In this document: positions 20,770 to 31,019 of the stretch, one piece after another | Numbering within the stretch: position 1 is the first letter of the stretch | Layout of the letters: each line of letters starts with the position of its first letter | Source of the DNA: Lichina pygmaea | Taxonomy: Eukaryota > Ascomycota > Lichinomycetes > Lichinales > Lichinaceae | Length of the DNA: 64,000 nt | Reading direction: 5' to 3' | Assembly (NCBI GenBank): GCA_963422465.1 | Contig: OY730170.1 | Coordinates: 620,001 to 684,000 of the forward strand | The notes under the pieces: model-generated | Databases searched by the model: none | The model's input: only the letters and a program-made list of their open reading frames with translations | Told to the model about the DNA's origin: nothing | Program-made: the position numbers and the translations under genes

Positions 20770-22324
20770 ATGCTGTCACGTAAGCCTTCGTTATTCAGTT
20801 TCTGCTCAGTATGCTCCCTATACAAGCAATGTCTTTCTCTACGGGCTATCCCTCTGGTTCCGTCGAAAAGACTCTTCTCCTCACGACGATCGCCCACGAT
20901 ACGGCAAGCAGAATCCAGAGCTCGCAGGGCCTTGCAGCCACAGGGACAGCAGCCGAAGCAACAGGGCCTGCCGTCCACCGGCCTTTACAAACCAGGTTCT
21001 AACCAGGCTGTGCCTCCGCTTCAATTCCTACAAGCTGCCAGGAAGTTGGGCATGTTGCACACCCCACCTCGAAAAACCCATGCCTTCTTACATGCATATG
21101 TCGCCATTGGGCCCAATCCTGCCATAGGGCGAGTCGAGAAGCTATGCGTGAGTAGGATATGCCTCGGTTGTGAATCTGGAAGCATAGGAACGGTCGCCAG
21201 ACTCCACTGTAGAACCCAAACCAAGCTGAGCAAGCGTTGTCGATGTTCAGGAACAACTCAAGATTGATCTCCCGGCTCTTCCGTACATTTCAATTTCCCT
21301 CATCCTGACCGGCATCGGTGCGACTCCGTTCGAGGCGCTCGCGATGCGTCTTCTCTTGACCGCCGTCGACCTGAAACTGCCAATGGCCACCTACTTCCTT
21401 GTCAACACGATCCTCCGTCGGAAGAAAGACAAGACGAGCTTTGTGTTGCGGCCTGAGTTTGCCCCCGCGATTCGGGATCTCGAGGGCCGGGCGTCCGGCG
21501 GAGAAGATAGGATAGCCATCATCCTCTGGGGGCGCATGCTCATGGCACGTGGGGACGACGATCAGGCGATGGAGGTGTTTCGGCAGGCCGTAGAACTGGA
21601 CAACGAGCGGGACGGTCACCTGGAAGACGACGTGCCAGACGAAGTCGATGAGAGGCTTATACGGGGGTCGTCGCTAGGCCAAGCATATCTTCATCTCGGC
21701 CGTTGGCACCTCAAACGCCACAGGCCCGAGTCTCTGACGGAAGCTGAGTCGTATCTACGAGTGGCAGCGGAGCAGTACGACGACGCCGAAGCGTGGCTCG
21801 AGGTGGCCAAACTGCTTCTTCGGCGATCGAGCGTGCCACCGTCAGCTCGATCGAAGCATCATACCCGACCGGGTACATCTCCGTCCCCATCTCCGTCCCA
21901 GCCCTCCTCGTCCGAATCTCGTCAAACTGTCTCGACGGCGTCCGAGACAACGGTGCTTCCCAGCCCATCTCACCGCGAGCGAGAAGAGAGGCTAGAAACC
22001 TGCCTCCTGGCAGCTGCCCGACACGGGAAACAGGAAGCAGCACGGCTGCTCGTGGACTTTTACCGCACACGCTGCGAGAACGACGATGCACGCTCCTCCT
22101 CATCCTCATCCTCAAGACGCACTGTTGGGCAGGACATTCGAGCAACGCAACAAGAGCAAGGTCCGTCCATCATCATCACCTGGCTCAAGGCACTCCTCGG
22201 CAGAGCACAGAGCGCGAGCGTGTCCAGGCAGCCATCTTCAAAGAAAGACGCCGAAGACGAGATGTGGGCGAGGGAATGGGACGATCTCGTCAATGACGTT
22301 CCTTCTCCCTCTTCCTCGCTGTAA
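20770..22324 (+). CDS. Mitochondrial TPR/Sel1-like protein
   Basis: Function not recognised. Exon 1 20770-21147 and exon 2 21251-22324 join in phase 0 (donor GTGAGT, acceptor CAG) to 483 aa. The N terminus (MLSRKPSLFSFCSVC ... SKRLFSSRRSP) is a strong mitochondrial presequence. From about residue 125 the chain is helical. Paired helices resemble TPR/Sel1 repeats, such as GRMLMARGDDDQAMEVFRQA, LGQAYLHLGRWHLKRHRP and YDDAEAWLEVAKLLL, with another near LLAAARHGKQEAARLLVDFY. A Ser/Pro-rich insert of about 60 residues separates the last repeat. The layout recalls mitochondrial assembly TPR proteins such as Mss2, but I see no diagnostic residue. The gene is divergent from the UTP16-like gene over 178 bp, and a retroposon-like insertion sits 100 bp past its stop. 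Confidence 0.75.
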
Positions 22325-22424
22325 ACATCTCCTAGGCTAGAGCAGCGTGACATGAAAACCATCTTGACCTCGAGTTGCTGCCTCGATCCTCCACTCTTTT
22401 CCCCGCTTTTCCTTTCCCAAGTAG

Positions 22425-22773
22425 TAGTAGCTCCCAAATCAATCCCCAAGACTTCACTATGATTATTTCAAACCCAGAGCTTCTACAGAAGTTCCGTTCC
22501 TACACTGGTTTTATGTCTTTGAAAAGACTGAATCAGTTTAGTCTAGCTTTCAAACTCCACTACTCCCACTCTTAACACCTAGATCTTTCCTCTCTACCAG
22601 ATACTTCAAGATTTCTTTTGTCACAACTCCTAGTCACACCCTGCCCTCAGTTTTTATTCCTTTAAAAGGTTTTCTGAAGGAGTTGACTATTAGCTAGAAG
22701 ATCTGCATGGCTGTAAAGCTACTATCAGTGTAAGAATCAAATAAATAAATAAATAAATAGTAGCTCCCAAATC
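22425..22773 (+). mobile_element. SINE-like or truncated non-LTR insertion with TSD and (AAAT)n tail
   Basis: A 16-bp direct repeat, TAGTAGCTCCCAAATC, occurs at 22425-22440 and again at 22758-22773. Between the copies is a 317-bp, AT-richer segment that ends in (AAAT)n directly against the second copy (22738-22757). Target-site duplication plus a simple-repeat 3' tail is the signature of target-primed reverse transcription, so this is a SINE or a 5'-truncated LINE on the + strand. I see no clear tRNA-type A and B boxes, which favours a truncated LINE end. Confidence 0.75.
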
Positions 22774-23033
22774 CCCCCTCCTCCGACATTGCAATCTCAT
22801 CGACGGCGGCGCCTAGAAGATGCGGTAGGAGACTCGATCAAAGCGGGGGGGGGGCCAGAAGCGGGTGACATTACGAGTACGGAGTACAGCTACGAGTGCA
22901 GCTACGAGTGCAGCTCACGACCACGGGCCACGAGTGAATTCGATACGGATGCGAACGCAGCGCTTTGTGCCCGAGGGTTCGACACCAAAGCCTTTGTCCG
23001 TCGGCGACGTGGGATGGCAGACGTTCCTGCCCC

Positions 23034-23170
23034 TGAACATGAGCATGAACATGAGCATGAGCATGAGCATGAGCATGAGCATGAGCATGAGCATGAGCAT
23101 GAGCCCGAGTCCGAGCCCGAGTCCGAGCCCGAGTCCGAGCCCGAGTCTGAGCCCGAGTCTGAGCCGCGGT
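23034..23170. repeat. GAGCAT hexamer array followed by GAGCCCGAGTCC dodecamer array
   Basis: About 11 units of GAGCAT (23034-23100) pass without a break into about five units of GAGCCCGAGTCC/T (23101-23165). Unit lengths are multiples of three and contain no stop on either strand, so several frames stay open through the array by construction. Confidence 0.9.
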
Positions 23171-23317
23171 CTGAGGCTGAAAGACTGACCAACCAACCCA
23201 CACTTGCTGTACTCCTTGCCTATGATGGTCACCCATGACGATTGGAATTTGTGGAGGAGGTCGGTCATCTGACTAGGTCTTCCCTGCCTTGAACTCTCTG
23301 CCGGAAAGACCCGTTGC

Positions 23318-23432
23318 GGAAGAGCCGGAAGGGCTGGAAGAGCCGGAAGGGCTGGAAGAGCCGGAAGGGCTGGAAGAGCTAGAAGAGCAGGAGAGCCAGA
23401 AGAGCCAGAAGAGCCAGAAGAGCCAGAAGCGC
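23318..23432. repeat. 18-bp minisatellite grading into shorter units
   Basis: Three near-identical copies of GGAAGAGCCGGAAGGGCT are followed by degenerate units of AGAAGAGCC type. The region is purine-rich on the + strand. No gene spans it. Confidence 0.8.
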
Positions 23433-24029
23433 TCCTATAAAGAGCTAGGAGCATGATCACTCAGTTAGACCGGGAGGACAAAGTGAGATACTTACCGTAC
23501 TGTACTTCCGTAATGCGAGGAGAGGCACAGTGACTTGAGATACAGGAAGAAGGAGACACTGTAAGGAGAGGTGAGGTGAAGTGACTCGCTCAGCATGTAC
23601 TTGACCGGTAGAATCAGTTTGTGGACGGCCTTGCAATGAATGGAATCGATCCTGCTCCAACAGCTAAGCGAGATGGGAAGAAAGAAGAATAGAAGAAAGG
23701 ATATGAAGAAGGATGGAGAGGGGGGGGCAGAACGAAGGATGGAAAGAAGGATAGGAGGAGAGATGGAACAGCAGTGGAGACAAGAGAAACAGAAAGCAGA
23801 TGCAGAAAAAGAAATGAGAGGGGCTGTGCTGTGGCTCGCACTGCGAGGCTGAAGTAAGGAAGGTTGTAGTCAAGTGGGAAACAAATGGTAAAGGACTATG
23901 TTCCATGGACATTAACACGCAATCGTTGATCATGCATGGCTCAGAATCTGCAGTCGCCACCATCGACCCCTTGTACGCCCGCTTTCTACCGGCCGCCCAC
24001 CACCGTCATCATCATCATCATCATCATCA

Positions 24030-25526
24030 TCAAGACATCTGCTTGGATCTCCGCTCCAATTCCGGTTCAGGCTTTTCGTTGGGCCCGGCAGCTCGATAGA
24101 TGATGGTACCGGCCATGGTATCCGAGACACGACCGAGAAACTCGCCGTTGCGCCTGACGTTGACGTAGCCGGTGAAGGTATTCGTGCGCTTGCGCGACAC
24201 CTTGTTCCGCGATTGGATCTTCAGGCTGATGTGTTCGAGCTCGTGGTCCCGGAATGCTTCCCAGTCGCGCTGCGCTTGGAGTTCGCGCTCGCGCTCGCTG
24301 TCGTGCTCCTCCCCGGACCGATCTTGGTCTTGCGCCGCTTGCTGCCGCTGCTGTTGGCCTTCGAGCGACTGTCGCCGCCGCCGTTGCGCCTGGTCTGGCT
24401 CGTCAATGTCCATCATGGTCGTGTCTTCACCAGCGTCTTCGTCCATGCCGTCCTCGCCTCGAATCTCGTCGGCGCTCTTGTCCTCGACGTCCTCCGGATC
24501 AGGATCTCTGCGGCTTCTAGACTTCTTCGCTCGACCCTTCTCCGTCTCGGCCGGTTCGGCTACGGCCTTTTTGTTTGCCTCGATCGAGGCTTCCTTCAGC
24601 TTGAGGAACTCGTCGGCCCATGGCTTCTGACCGTCTCGACCGAGGCTGCGCCACGTCTGCGCTAGGGTCTTGGTGAGGTTGAACTCAGCGTCGTCGGCAT
24701 GTTCGCGTTTCAGGTCCTCACGTTTGTCGCTGCAGAAGAGCAAATACGCGCTGGGTGTACGAGTGCTGGTGGACTTGCTCGTGTGTTGGCCGTTGCTCTC
24801 ATGCCGATCGTTGCTGGCACCGGGTCTTGAGCTCGAGCGCTTGTTGCTGGCAATTGCAAGGAGGGGTGGAGAGCTGCCGGGCAGATGCTTGTTCCTGGGC
24901 CGTATATCACCGCCCGGGCCCGCTCGCTCGCTCGAAGGTGCCATGCGCGCCGACGGGTCGTAAGATGTCAGCAGCGGCGAGTTCTTCTGATTTTCAGATG
25001 GCGCCCCGTTACGTTTGAGCCGTGGAGCTCCCTCTTTGGGCTGCCGATAGGTTAGTCATCCTGTGTTGGGACACGTCGAGGATGACAGCATCAAAAGCAA
25101 GGGGGGTACTTTAGCAGTGAGGGCACACACAGTCGGCGGCGGGCTCGGACTCCCCTCGGTGTCTTCCGCCGGGTCTTCCGTCCTCTTCGCGAGTTGATCC
25201 AGTAGAAACGCCCTCTCAAGGCGGAGTTTCAAGATGCCTCGGTTGAGGCGGACTCGTCGAACGCGATAGGCGTCGTTCGTCTCGTCCACCTCGTTCATGC
25301 GCCGCTTGAGTTGGATGCACTTGCGCCGGTACGCGGCCTCGACCGACGGCGGAAGAGGCGGAGGGATGCTGGCGTTTGAAGTGTGGTTCGTAGCCACGGC
25401 ATCTGAAATTGGAGACGCGAGCGAGTCAGCAACGCCTTTCCAACGGAGTAGAGCCGGAAAGCGGTTGGGATCGCTGTCGGTGGACTTACTCGTGCCTGGC
25501 TTGGGGAGGATACTGGACGAAGGCAT
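24030..25526 (-). CDS. HMG-box protein, NHP10-like (INO80-type)
   Basis: Probable HMG-box DNA-binding protein of the Nhp10 type, a subunit of the INO80 chromatin remodeller in yeast. Exons 25490-25526, 25110-25402 and 24030-25040 give 446 aa. The introns are 87 nt (GTAAGT, GCTGAC branch, TTTCAG) and 69 nt (GTACCC, CTAAC branch, CAG). Residues 30-90 carry an N-terminal coiled coil (YRRKCIQLKRRMNEVDE ... LERAFLLDQL), as in Nhp10. The HMG box follows around residues 190-250: PSAYLLFCSDKREDLKRE then LAQTWRSLGRDGQKPWADEF. The C-terminal half is acidic and Gln-rich, ending in a short ordered stretch (NTFTGYVNVRRNGEFLGRVS). The INO80 link is inferred from the coiled coil plus HMG arrangement; a generic HMG protein is the alternative. 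Confidence 0.8.
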
Positions 25527-26671
25527 CGTCGAGGTGCTGTCCGTTGAAGAGACGGCTCCAACAACGAATCGAGTCGCTGATCGTTAGATGCTGCGGTAGC
25601 AAGCGGGCTGCTCGGACAGCTCTCTAGATGTGAATCGGTCGAGATATCTTTCTTCAGAGCGGAAAGGTCCCTCGGGTCGAAGAACCCACGATTGGACGCG
25701 ACTGCTTGCAGGATCCTAAGCTCAGAGGCTTGTCCGAGAAGGCTGTCGATGGCGTGTCTTGAGAAAGTCTACGGTTGTCGTGGTTCGAAAGGAAGAAACG
25801 ATTCACGGAAATGAGCAGGCGATGGGATGTTAGGTCTCCTTTAGGATTCTAGAGAGGTGATACAGAACAATAAGTTCCGAGCGAGGCACTGCTGGGCAGT
25901 GTACCTTGCGACTTGTGTACTCCCGTACTTCCGTACCGTACTGTAGGTCACGTACGAGGCTCGAGGGCAGAAGTCTGCAAGCATACTTGAGTAGCTAGAA
26001 CATATACAGTCTTACAGATTCTGTAGTAGCATACCATTCGCCGGACAGTTACAAAAGAATCACTATCCTATCCAGTACCGGCCGCTCCGGTGGCCTTGCA
26101 GACTTCTGCTCAAGAATCTCGTACGGGGCTCCTCAGTATCTACGAGGTAGGCATCTCCGTAGGTATTGTCCCGTAGCCACATGTCCCATACTTTGCTATT
26201 GACACCCCCCCCTCGAACCCTTATGCTATTAGCGACACACCCAACGACACGGTCCCTTGATCTATGTACTGTACGTATGTACATATGTACCAGCATACCT
26301 CAGTCCCCGTCCTCCATACGGCTGAACAGATACCGTGTCACCTCGGATTAACCAAAAGGATTGAGGCTCTATCAAGTAGGAGTAGTATGGATGTACATAC
26401 GTACATATCTTTTTCACATTCATACCACCTCTTAGGTACCGCCCTGGTTGACGTGCCCTGTTGCAACTGTATTGAGAGGAGTGGATATTACAGCTATTAC
26501 CCTACGGTACTGTACAGCATGATGGCTCAGATCACGACTGCAAGTGATTGGCACTGCCAAGCGCACAGGCACAAGGCTGCTACGCCCGTATCCATTCCCA
26601 TTGGTTTCGTGCTGGGATACTGTAATCTGCTTCCAGCATGTCTATGGCACAACGCCCTGGTCAATACAGCA
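25527..26671. other. Spacer with GTAC words
   Basis: 1.1 kb between the NHP10-like start and the CCT8 stop. GTAC-rich patches are at 25916-25955, 26265-26293 and 26390-26405. No supported gene; long frames on the + strand near 26264-27418 overlap CCT8 in antisense and are shadows. Confidence 0.6.
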
Positions 26672-28612
26672 TCAATCCTCATCCCAGTATGGATTCGGCC
26701 CCGGAGGTTTGGGTCCACCGGCGGCTTTTGCGACGATGATCTGATCGACGCTGAGCACGGTCCGTGCCGCCTCGGTGGCGAGGCGGATGGCCCAGCTCTT
26801 CGTGACCAACAGATCGAGGACGAGCTCATCCTCGGCGTCGAGAGTGCCGGTGCCATCGTCGTTCTCGACGTCGACGCCGGTCGTCCAGTCGTCCTCGTCC
26901 TTGGAGTGATGCGCCGCGTACAGTCGCGTCAAGACCTCGGTCGCGTCGAGACCCGCACTCTCGGCCAACGTCCGTGGGATCACCTCGAAAGCTTCGCCGT
27001 ACTTTTTGATCGCGTACTGCGCGAGACCCGGGGTCTTCTCGCGGAAGCCGTTGATCCGCTCCATCAGCTGCATCTCCGCCGCTCCAGCCCCGGCCACGAG
27101 CCGCGGATCGCGCGTGATCGCCTTCACCACGTTGACGCCGTCGTCGACGGCCCGCTCGACGTCTTCGAGCTGGTTCTGCGTCGCCCCGCGGATCACGATC
27201 GTTGCTGTCCGGGTTGCCTCGCTCTCCTGCCGGAACACCGTCACCCGGTCGCCGCCAATCTCGACGGTCTCGACAACGTCCACTTTCCCCATCTCGTCCG
27301 GCATCGGCGCACCCAGCCTGGCCAGAGGTGTGGCCCCGATGACCCGGCAAAGCCGTCGCAGCTCGAACTTGCTGAGGATTTTGATCACCAAGATGCCATG
27401 CCGATTCAAGTAGTGTAGAGCCAGCTCGCCTAGTGTCGACCCAGCTACGACGACACGTAGTCCAGAGTCATGCAGTTCCTTGATGATGCCTTCAAGCTGT
27501 TTCTCCTCGCCCTTGGAGAAGTCTAGCATCTCCTTGGCGTTGTGCAATAGGACGGTGCCCTTCGTCTCGGTCTGGCTGGCCTCGATTGGACACGAGAATA
27601 CACCGACTCTGGCCTTTTCGGCTCTCTTGACGGTTCCTGTCCAGATCAGCACTCGCGCTGCCGGCTGATATGTTGTGCCCGGCTACAATCAACATACCCT
27701 CCGGCTCTCTGCCAAGCAGCATGCCTTTGACGACCTGGCTCTGCTCCAGGCTGCTGCCCATTATCTTCACTACCCGGACATTGTCCACGTTGAAGTTTGC
27801 CGGGTTCTTCGGCATCACGGCAATGACGGCTTCCGAGACCAGTTCCGTCAGCAGATCCTCGTTGCCGGACTGTTTCGATGCGATCACGGTCCGAACGGCC
27901 TTGCTCAGTTCGTCGCGTTCTCGGATGTCCTCGACCTTGTCAATCTCAAGCTCTAGTTCAAGATCAGCTCGTCCGTCCCCTGCTGTTGCCGTTGGCAGCG
28001 TACCTTCTAACGTATCGAGAACGAACTGTTGTGCCTTCTCGTAACCCTGCACGATATCGCTCGACTTGAGGCCCATTCGGAGCAGATCCTCCGCTTTCTT
28101 GAGCAATTCCCCTGCGAGGATGATGACCAAGTTTGTGCCATCTCCCATTTCGGCCTCTTGCTGCTGACATGCCATGACCAACAGTTTCGCCGCCGGATGC
28201 ACGACATCCAGCTCCTTGAGGATCGTGGCGGCGTCGTTCGTGAGGATCATCTTCTGCAGGTGATTGATGACGATCTTGTTTCGCCCGTACGGACCGAAGG
28301 ATGTCTGGACCGTAGACGAGATGGCGCGAGATGCTTCGATGTTGCGTATCACTGCTCCATCTTCACTATCGTAACTGTAGGGGGCGAACCCGAATTAGTC
28401 ATTGCTGTCAATTGCTACGATCAGGTCATTCTGATATCGGGAGAGAGACCCGACGGCGATGCGGAGCCGTGGCTCAAGCTTCGGCCATCTCGCAGCACTC
28501 CAGAGCACTACCTTAGAGCCCGTTGGGATTGCGCGCATTGTGTAAACGCTCACCTCTGATAACCCTGTTTGAAAAGCCCACTATTAGGAGCGCTGGGTAT
28601 GGCGAGAGACAT
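26672..28612 (-). CDS. CCT8: Chaperonin TCP-1 (CCT) subunit theta
   Basis: Theta subunit of the cytosolic TRiC/CCT ring that folds actin, tubulin and WD40 proteins with ATP. Exons 28554-28612, 27698-28374 and 26672-27636 give 566 aa, a normal length. Intron 1 (179 nt) has GTGAGC/CAG and intron 2 (61 nt) GTATGT/CAG. Group II chaperonin signatures are in place: MSLAIPSAPNSGLFKQGYQS at the N terminus, GAVIRNIEASRAI and TSFGPYGRNKIVINHLQKM, NDAATILKEL, the GDGTN nucleotide loop, VFSCPIEASQTETKGTVLL and AGAGAAEMQLMERI. The C terminus is short and Gly/Pro-rich with an acidic end (NPYWDED). Both splice joins restore the family sequence without gaps. Confidence 0.97.
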
Positions 28613-29450
28613 CTTTCTTATATTCTTTCCTATACAGCTCGGCGGACGGTTTATGGACAGCTGTCTTGATGAGAGATCGGGTGGTGCGAGGACTGAGTAC
28701 CCAGTACTGCAACCGCTTCGATAGCTTTGAGGCAGTACAGATTCAGGGTTTCGGTGGACGAGCTGTCGTTGGAGCGTTCGTGGGAGGAGAAATGTTTTTC
28801 CGGCACTTCTGCTTCAGCCTTACGAGTGCTATAAGGTGCGTACGACGATGTACTTCCGTACTCCGTACAGTACGTACAGTACAAGGGTACCGGGAGCATA
28901 TTACGTCAGCAATCAGCAGCTACCCCATCCTAAAAAGCCCCTTGATTAGCTCAGATTAGGGCTGTCAGATTACTAATGCTTAGCATGAATGACCCCAGTT
29001 ATAGGCTCTATACCCTGGAATTTTACTGTACAAACCTTTATTTTACAGTACCGTAGGTGCGTGATCAGCTGCTACAAGGGCCACAGAGCCGGGCATGTAG
29101 AGTCTGTATTTCCAATCATGAAGAACCACTAGTCTAGCTGAGCTGAAGCCAGTCATTCAGCCGTTAACCATCGATCACAAGAACAACTTTGCATTCAAGG
29201 GCTGTGTAGGACATGCTGTTCAATTTGGCACCCAAGGCTCGTAAAGCTAGCACTGTAACCCAAAAGAAGAGTCTTGTATAGACTGTACAGGAACGAAAAA
29301 GTAGATGGCTAGATCCATGCACCCCTATAAATCCAAAGATATGGAGGATCAAAGCAGAGAGGCTTTTTACCATACGACCTGCGGCATGGCTTTTCGGAAT
29401 TCAATGGCTGCGTAACAGGCGTCCATCAGCATATTGTCGGGAGACCCCGC
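28613..29450. other. Spacer CCT8 5' / OMA1 3'
   Basis: 838 bp with no supported gene. A GTAC patch sits at 28850-28885, and from about 28960 to 29390 the DNA is AT-richer. This could be old transposon debris, but I cannot name a family. Confidence 0.5.
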
Positions 29451-31019
29451 TCAAGAAGGCGACACGTGGATCTTGAACGCACCATATTGCAACGTGCTGT
29501 GGCAGTCGCTGTCGGCGCGTTTCTTTTCCGCTTCGGGGAGCCTGAGAGGAGCCAATATCAGCCTGCGCCGATCGAGTCTGCGGCGGACGTTGATGACAGA
29601 CCACTGACGGATGTTCTCGATCCGGGTACGACTCTTGCTAGCAAGTCAGCTCTAGCTAGACCACTTGAGGAAGCCAACGTGCAAGGACGTACTGATGGGT
29701 GTGTTGACATCCATTGTGGTGGATTGTACGTCTCAGTCTTCTGCAGGCGCTCCCATCTAAGTGATTTGCTTAGAAACGTCGATATCGCGAGGGGAACGGT
29801 GTCGGAAGCTTACAGGCCGATGGCGGCGCTGGGGTCATAACAGCTTTGGGCCATCATCACTGTAATGCGTCAGAAGACAAGAACAATGTTAAAAGAGGAA
29901 AGGCGCCCTGGAGCCTGCTCGGCCAACTCACTCAAGCCCATGTAGTCTGCCTGTAATTGCAAATCAGCACTGGGCTTTCCCAAGAGACGTTCACACGTAC
30001 CTCGGCCTATCAATGTCAGCGCGGCGATAGCTTTGGGGGAACCCTGGCACCGAGGAGTTAAAACTCACTTCTTGCTTCCGTGACCCAGGCCTCACAAATC
30101 CATATTGGAGCAGGAGATTGCTTAAAGCGTCTGGTACGCCGAACAGGTACGAAAGGATGTACATGGCGCCGATCAGGATGAACATTTGGCTGGTACGCTC
30201 TGCAGCGTGGTGGGCAACGTTGTGGGCAATCTCGTGGCCGAGCATCGCCGCCAGGCCATCTTCGCCACCACAGACGGGTAGGATGCCGCTGAAGACAAAC
30301 ACCTTTCCACTGCAGAGAGAATGAGCAAGGAGAACACTCATCGGCCGAGGCAGAGGAATCGGGGACTGCGACGCTTGATTTCTCACCCTGGAATAACGAA
30401 CGCATTCATCTCCTTTGGATCATTCACGACGTGGACCTCCCAGTTGGAGTCCTCTAGGCCTGACGCCGGGATTAGACGTTTGAGGACCCGCCGAACCACT
30501 ACTGAGGCCGGATGATCTCTCGGAACAAGTCGACTCCGGTACTGCTGCATGGCCTGCCGGTACATCTTCTTCGACAGCGCCTGTTCCTGCTCGGACGAGA
30601 CGACATTGAAGCGTGTTCGACCAGTCACCTAAGTAGACACACTCGAGACTCGGGAGGAATCAGCGACGGCATCGTCCCATCGGGCGCAACAGAATGCAGA
30701 GAAACGTCGCGGACCGATGACGTACAGGCACCTTCTCGAGGCCGCCAATGAAGAGTGCTCCGGCGAGACCGGTCAATCCGAAGACGCCGTATCGAAACTC
30801 GGGACTCGCGTACCATAGCGATTGAGCCGATTCGAAGTACCTATATTCAGTCCTTCGCCTTGTAGAACCAAGGCGCGACCGCGTACGGACCGGGAACGCA
30901 TCCGGCCAAGACTTGGCGAAAAGCAACCGAGGCGGACGCGGTTGTTGTTGCGACGCCTGCCAGTAGCGGCGACTGCTCTGGCCGAGAGTCCTCCTGCTCA
31001 AGCCCACGATGGCAAACAT
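29451..31019 (-). CDS. OMA1: Mitochondrial metalloendopeptidase OMA1, nine exons
   Basis: M48 zinc protease of the mitochondrial inner membrane that cleaves stress substrates. Exons (minus): 31019-30726, 30628-30387, 30309-30069, 30006-30001, 29950-29932, 29859-29814, 29756-29693, 29633-29602 and 29541-29451; total 344 aa (yeast Oma1 is 345). A basic presequence and one hydrophobic segment (YGVFGLTGLAGALFIGG) precede the catalytic domain. The HEIAH motif is residues 204-208, the first two zinc ligands. A second hydrophobic stretch (FILIGAMYILSYLFG) follows. The third ligand is Glu259 in SRKQE-AE-ADYMGL. The AE pair is encoded by a 6-nt exon. All eight introns (50-97 nt) have GT donors and AG acceptors, and each join restores family sequence (MMMAQSCYDP, PPQWMSTHPS, RIENIRQWLPEAEKKR). 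The last exon after YGAFK is the least certain. Confidence 0.92.
30001..30006 (-). other. OMA1: 6-nt microexon of OMA1 (GCCGAG)
   Basis: Flanked on the minus strand by acceptor GATAG and donor GTACGT, with introns of 62 nt upstream and 50 nt downstream. It is phase 0 on both sides and encodes Ala-Glu. The family motif at this point is SRKQEAEAD, so the two residues are needed to keep the spacing between the third zinc ligand Glu and the AD pair. Confidence 0.85.

Larger units (their letters stand above)
22325..24029. other. Repeat-rich spacer
   Basis: 1.7 kb with no supported gene. In order it holds a retroposon-like insertion with target duplication (22425-22773), a hexamer/dodecamer minisatellite (23034-23170), an 18-mer minisatellite (23318-23432), a purine-rich tract (23680-23815) and a CAT trinucleotide run (24005-24031). 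Long frames across the minisatellites are open in several frames at once and are not evidence of coding. Confidence 0.7.

Noticed and set aside
22789-23238. 149-codon frame with Glu-His and Glu-Pro-Glu-Ser repeats
   Set aside because: Created by hexamer and dodecamer repeats that keep frames on both strands open; no start context, splice logic or family.
24005-24031. Poly-His stretch from CAT repeats
   Set aside because: Simple trinucleotide repeat in noncoding DNA just past the NHP10-like stop.
26264-27418. 384-codon frame on the + strand
   Set aside because: Antisense shadow of the CCT8 third exon; the opposite strand has clear chaperonin motifs.
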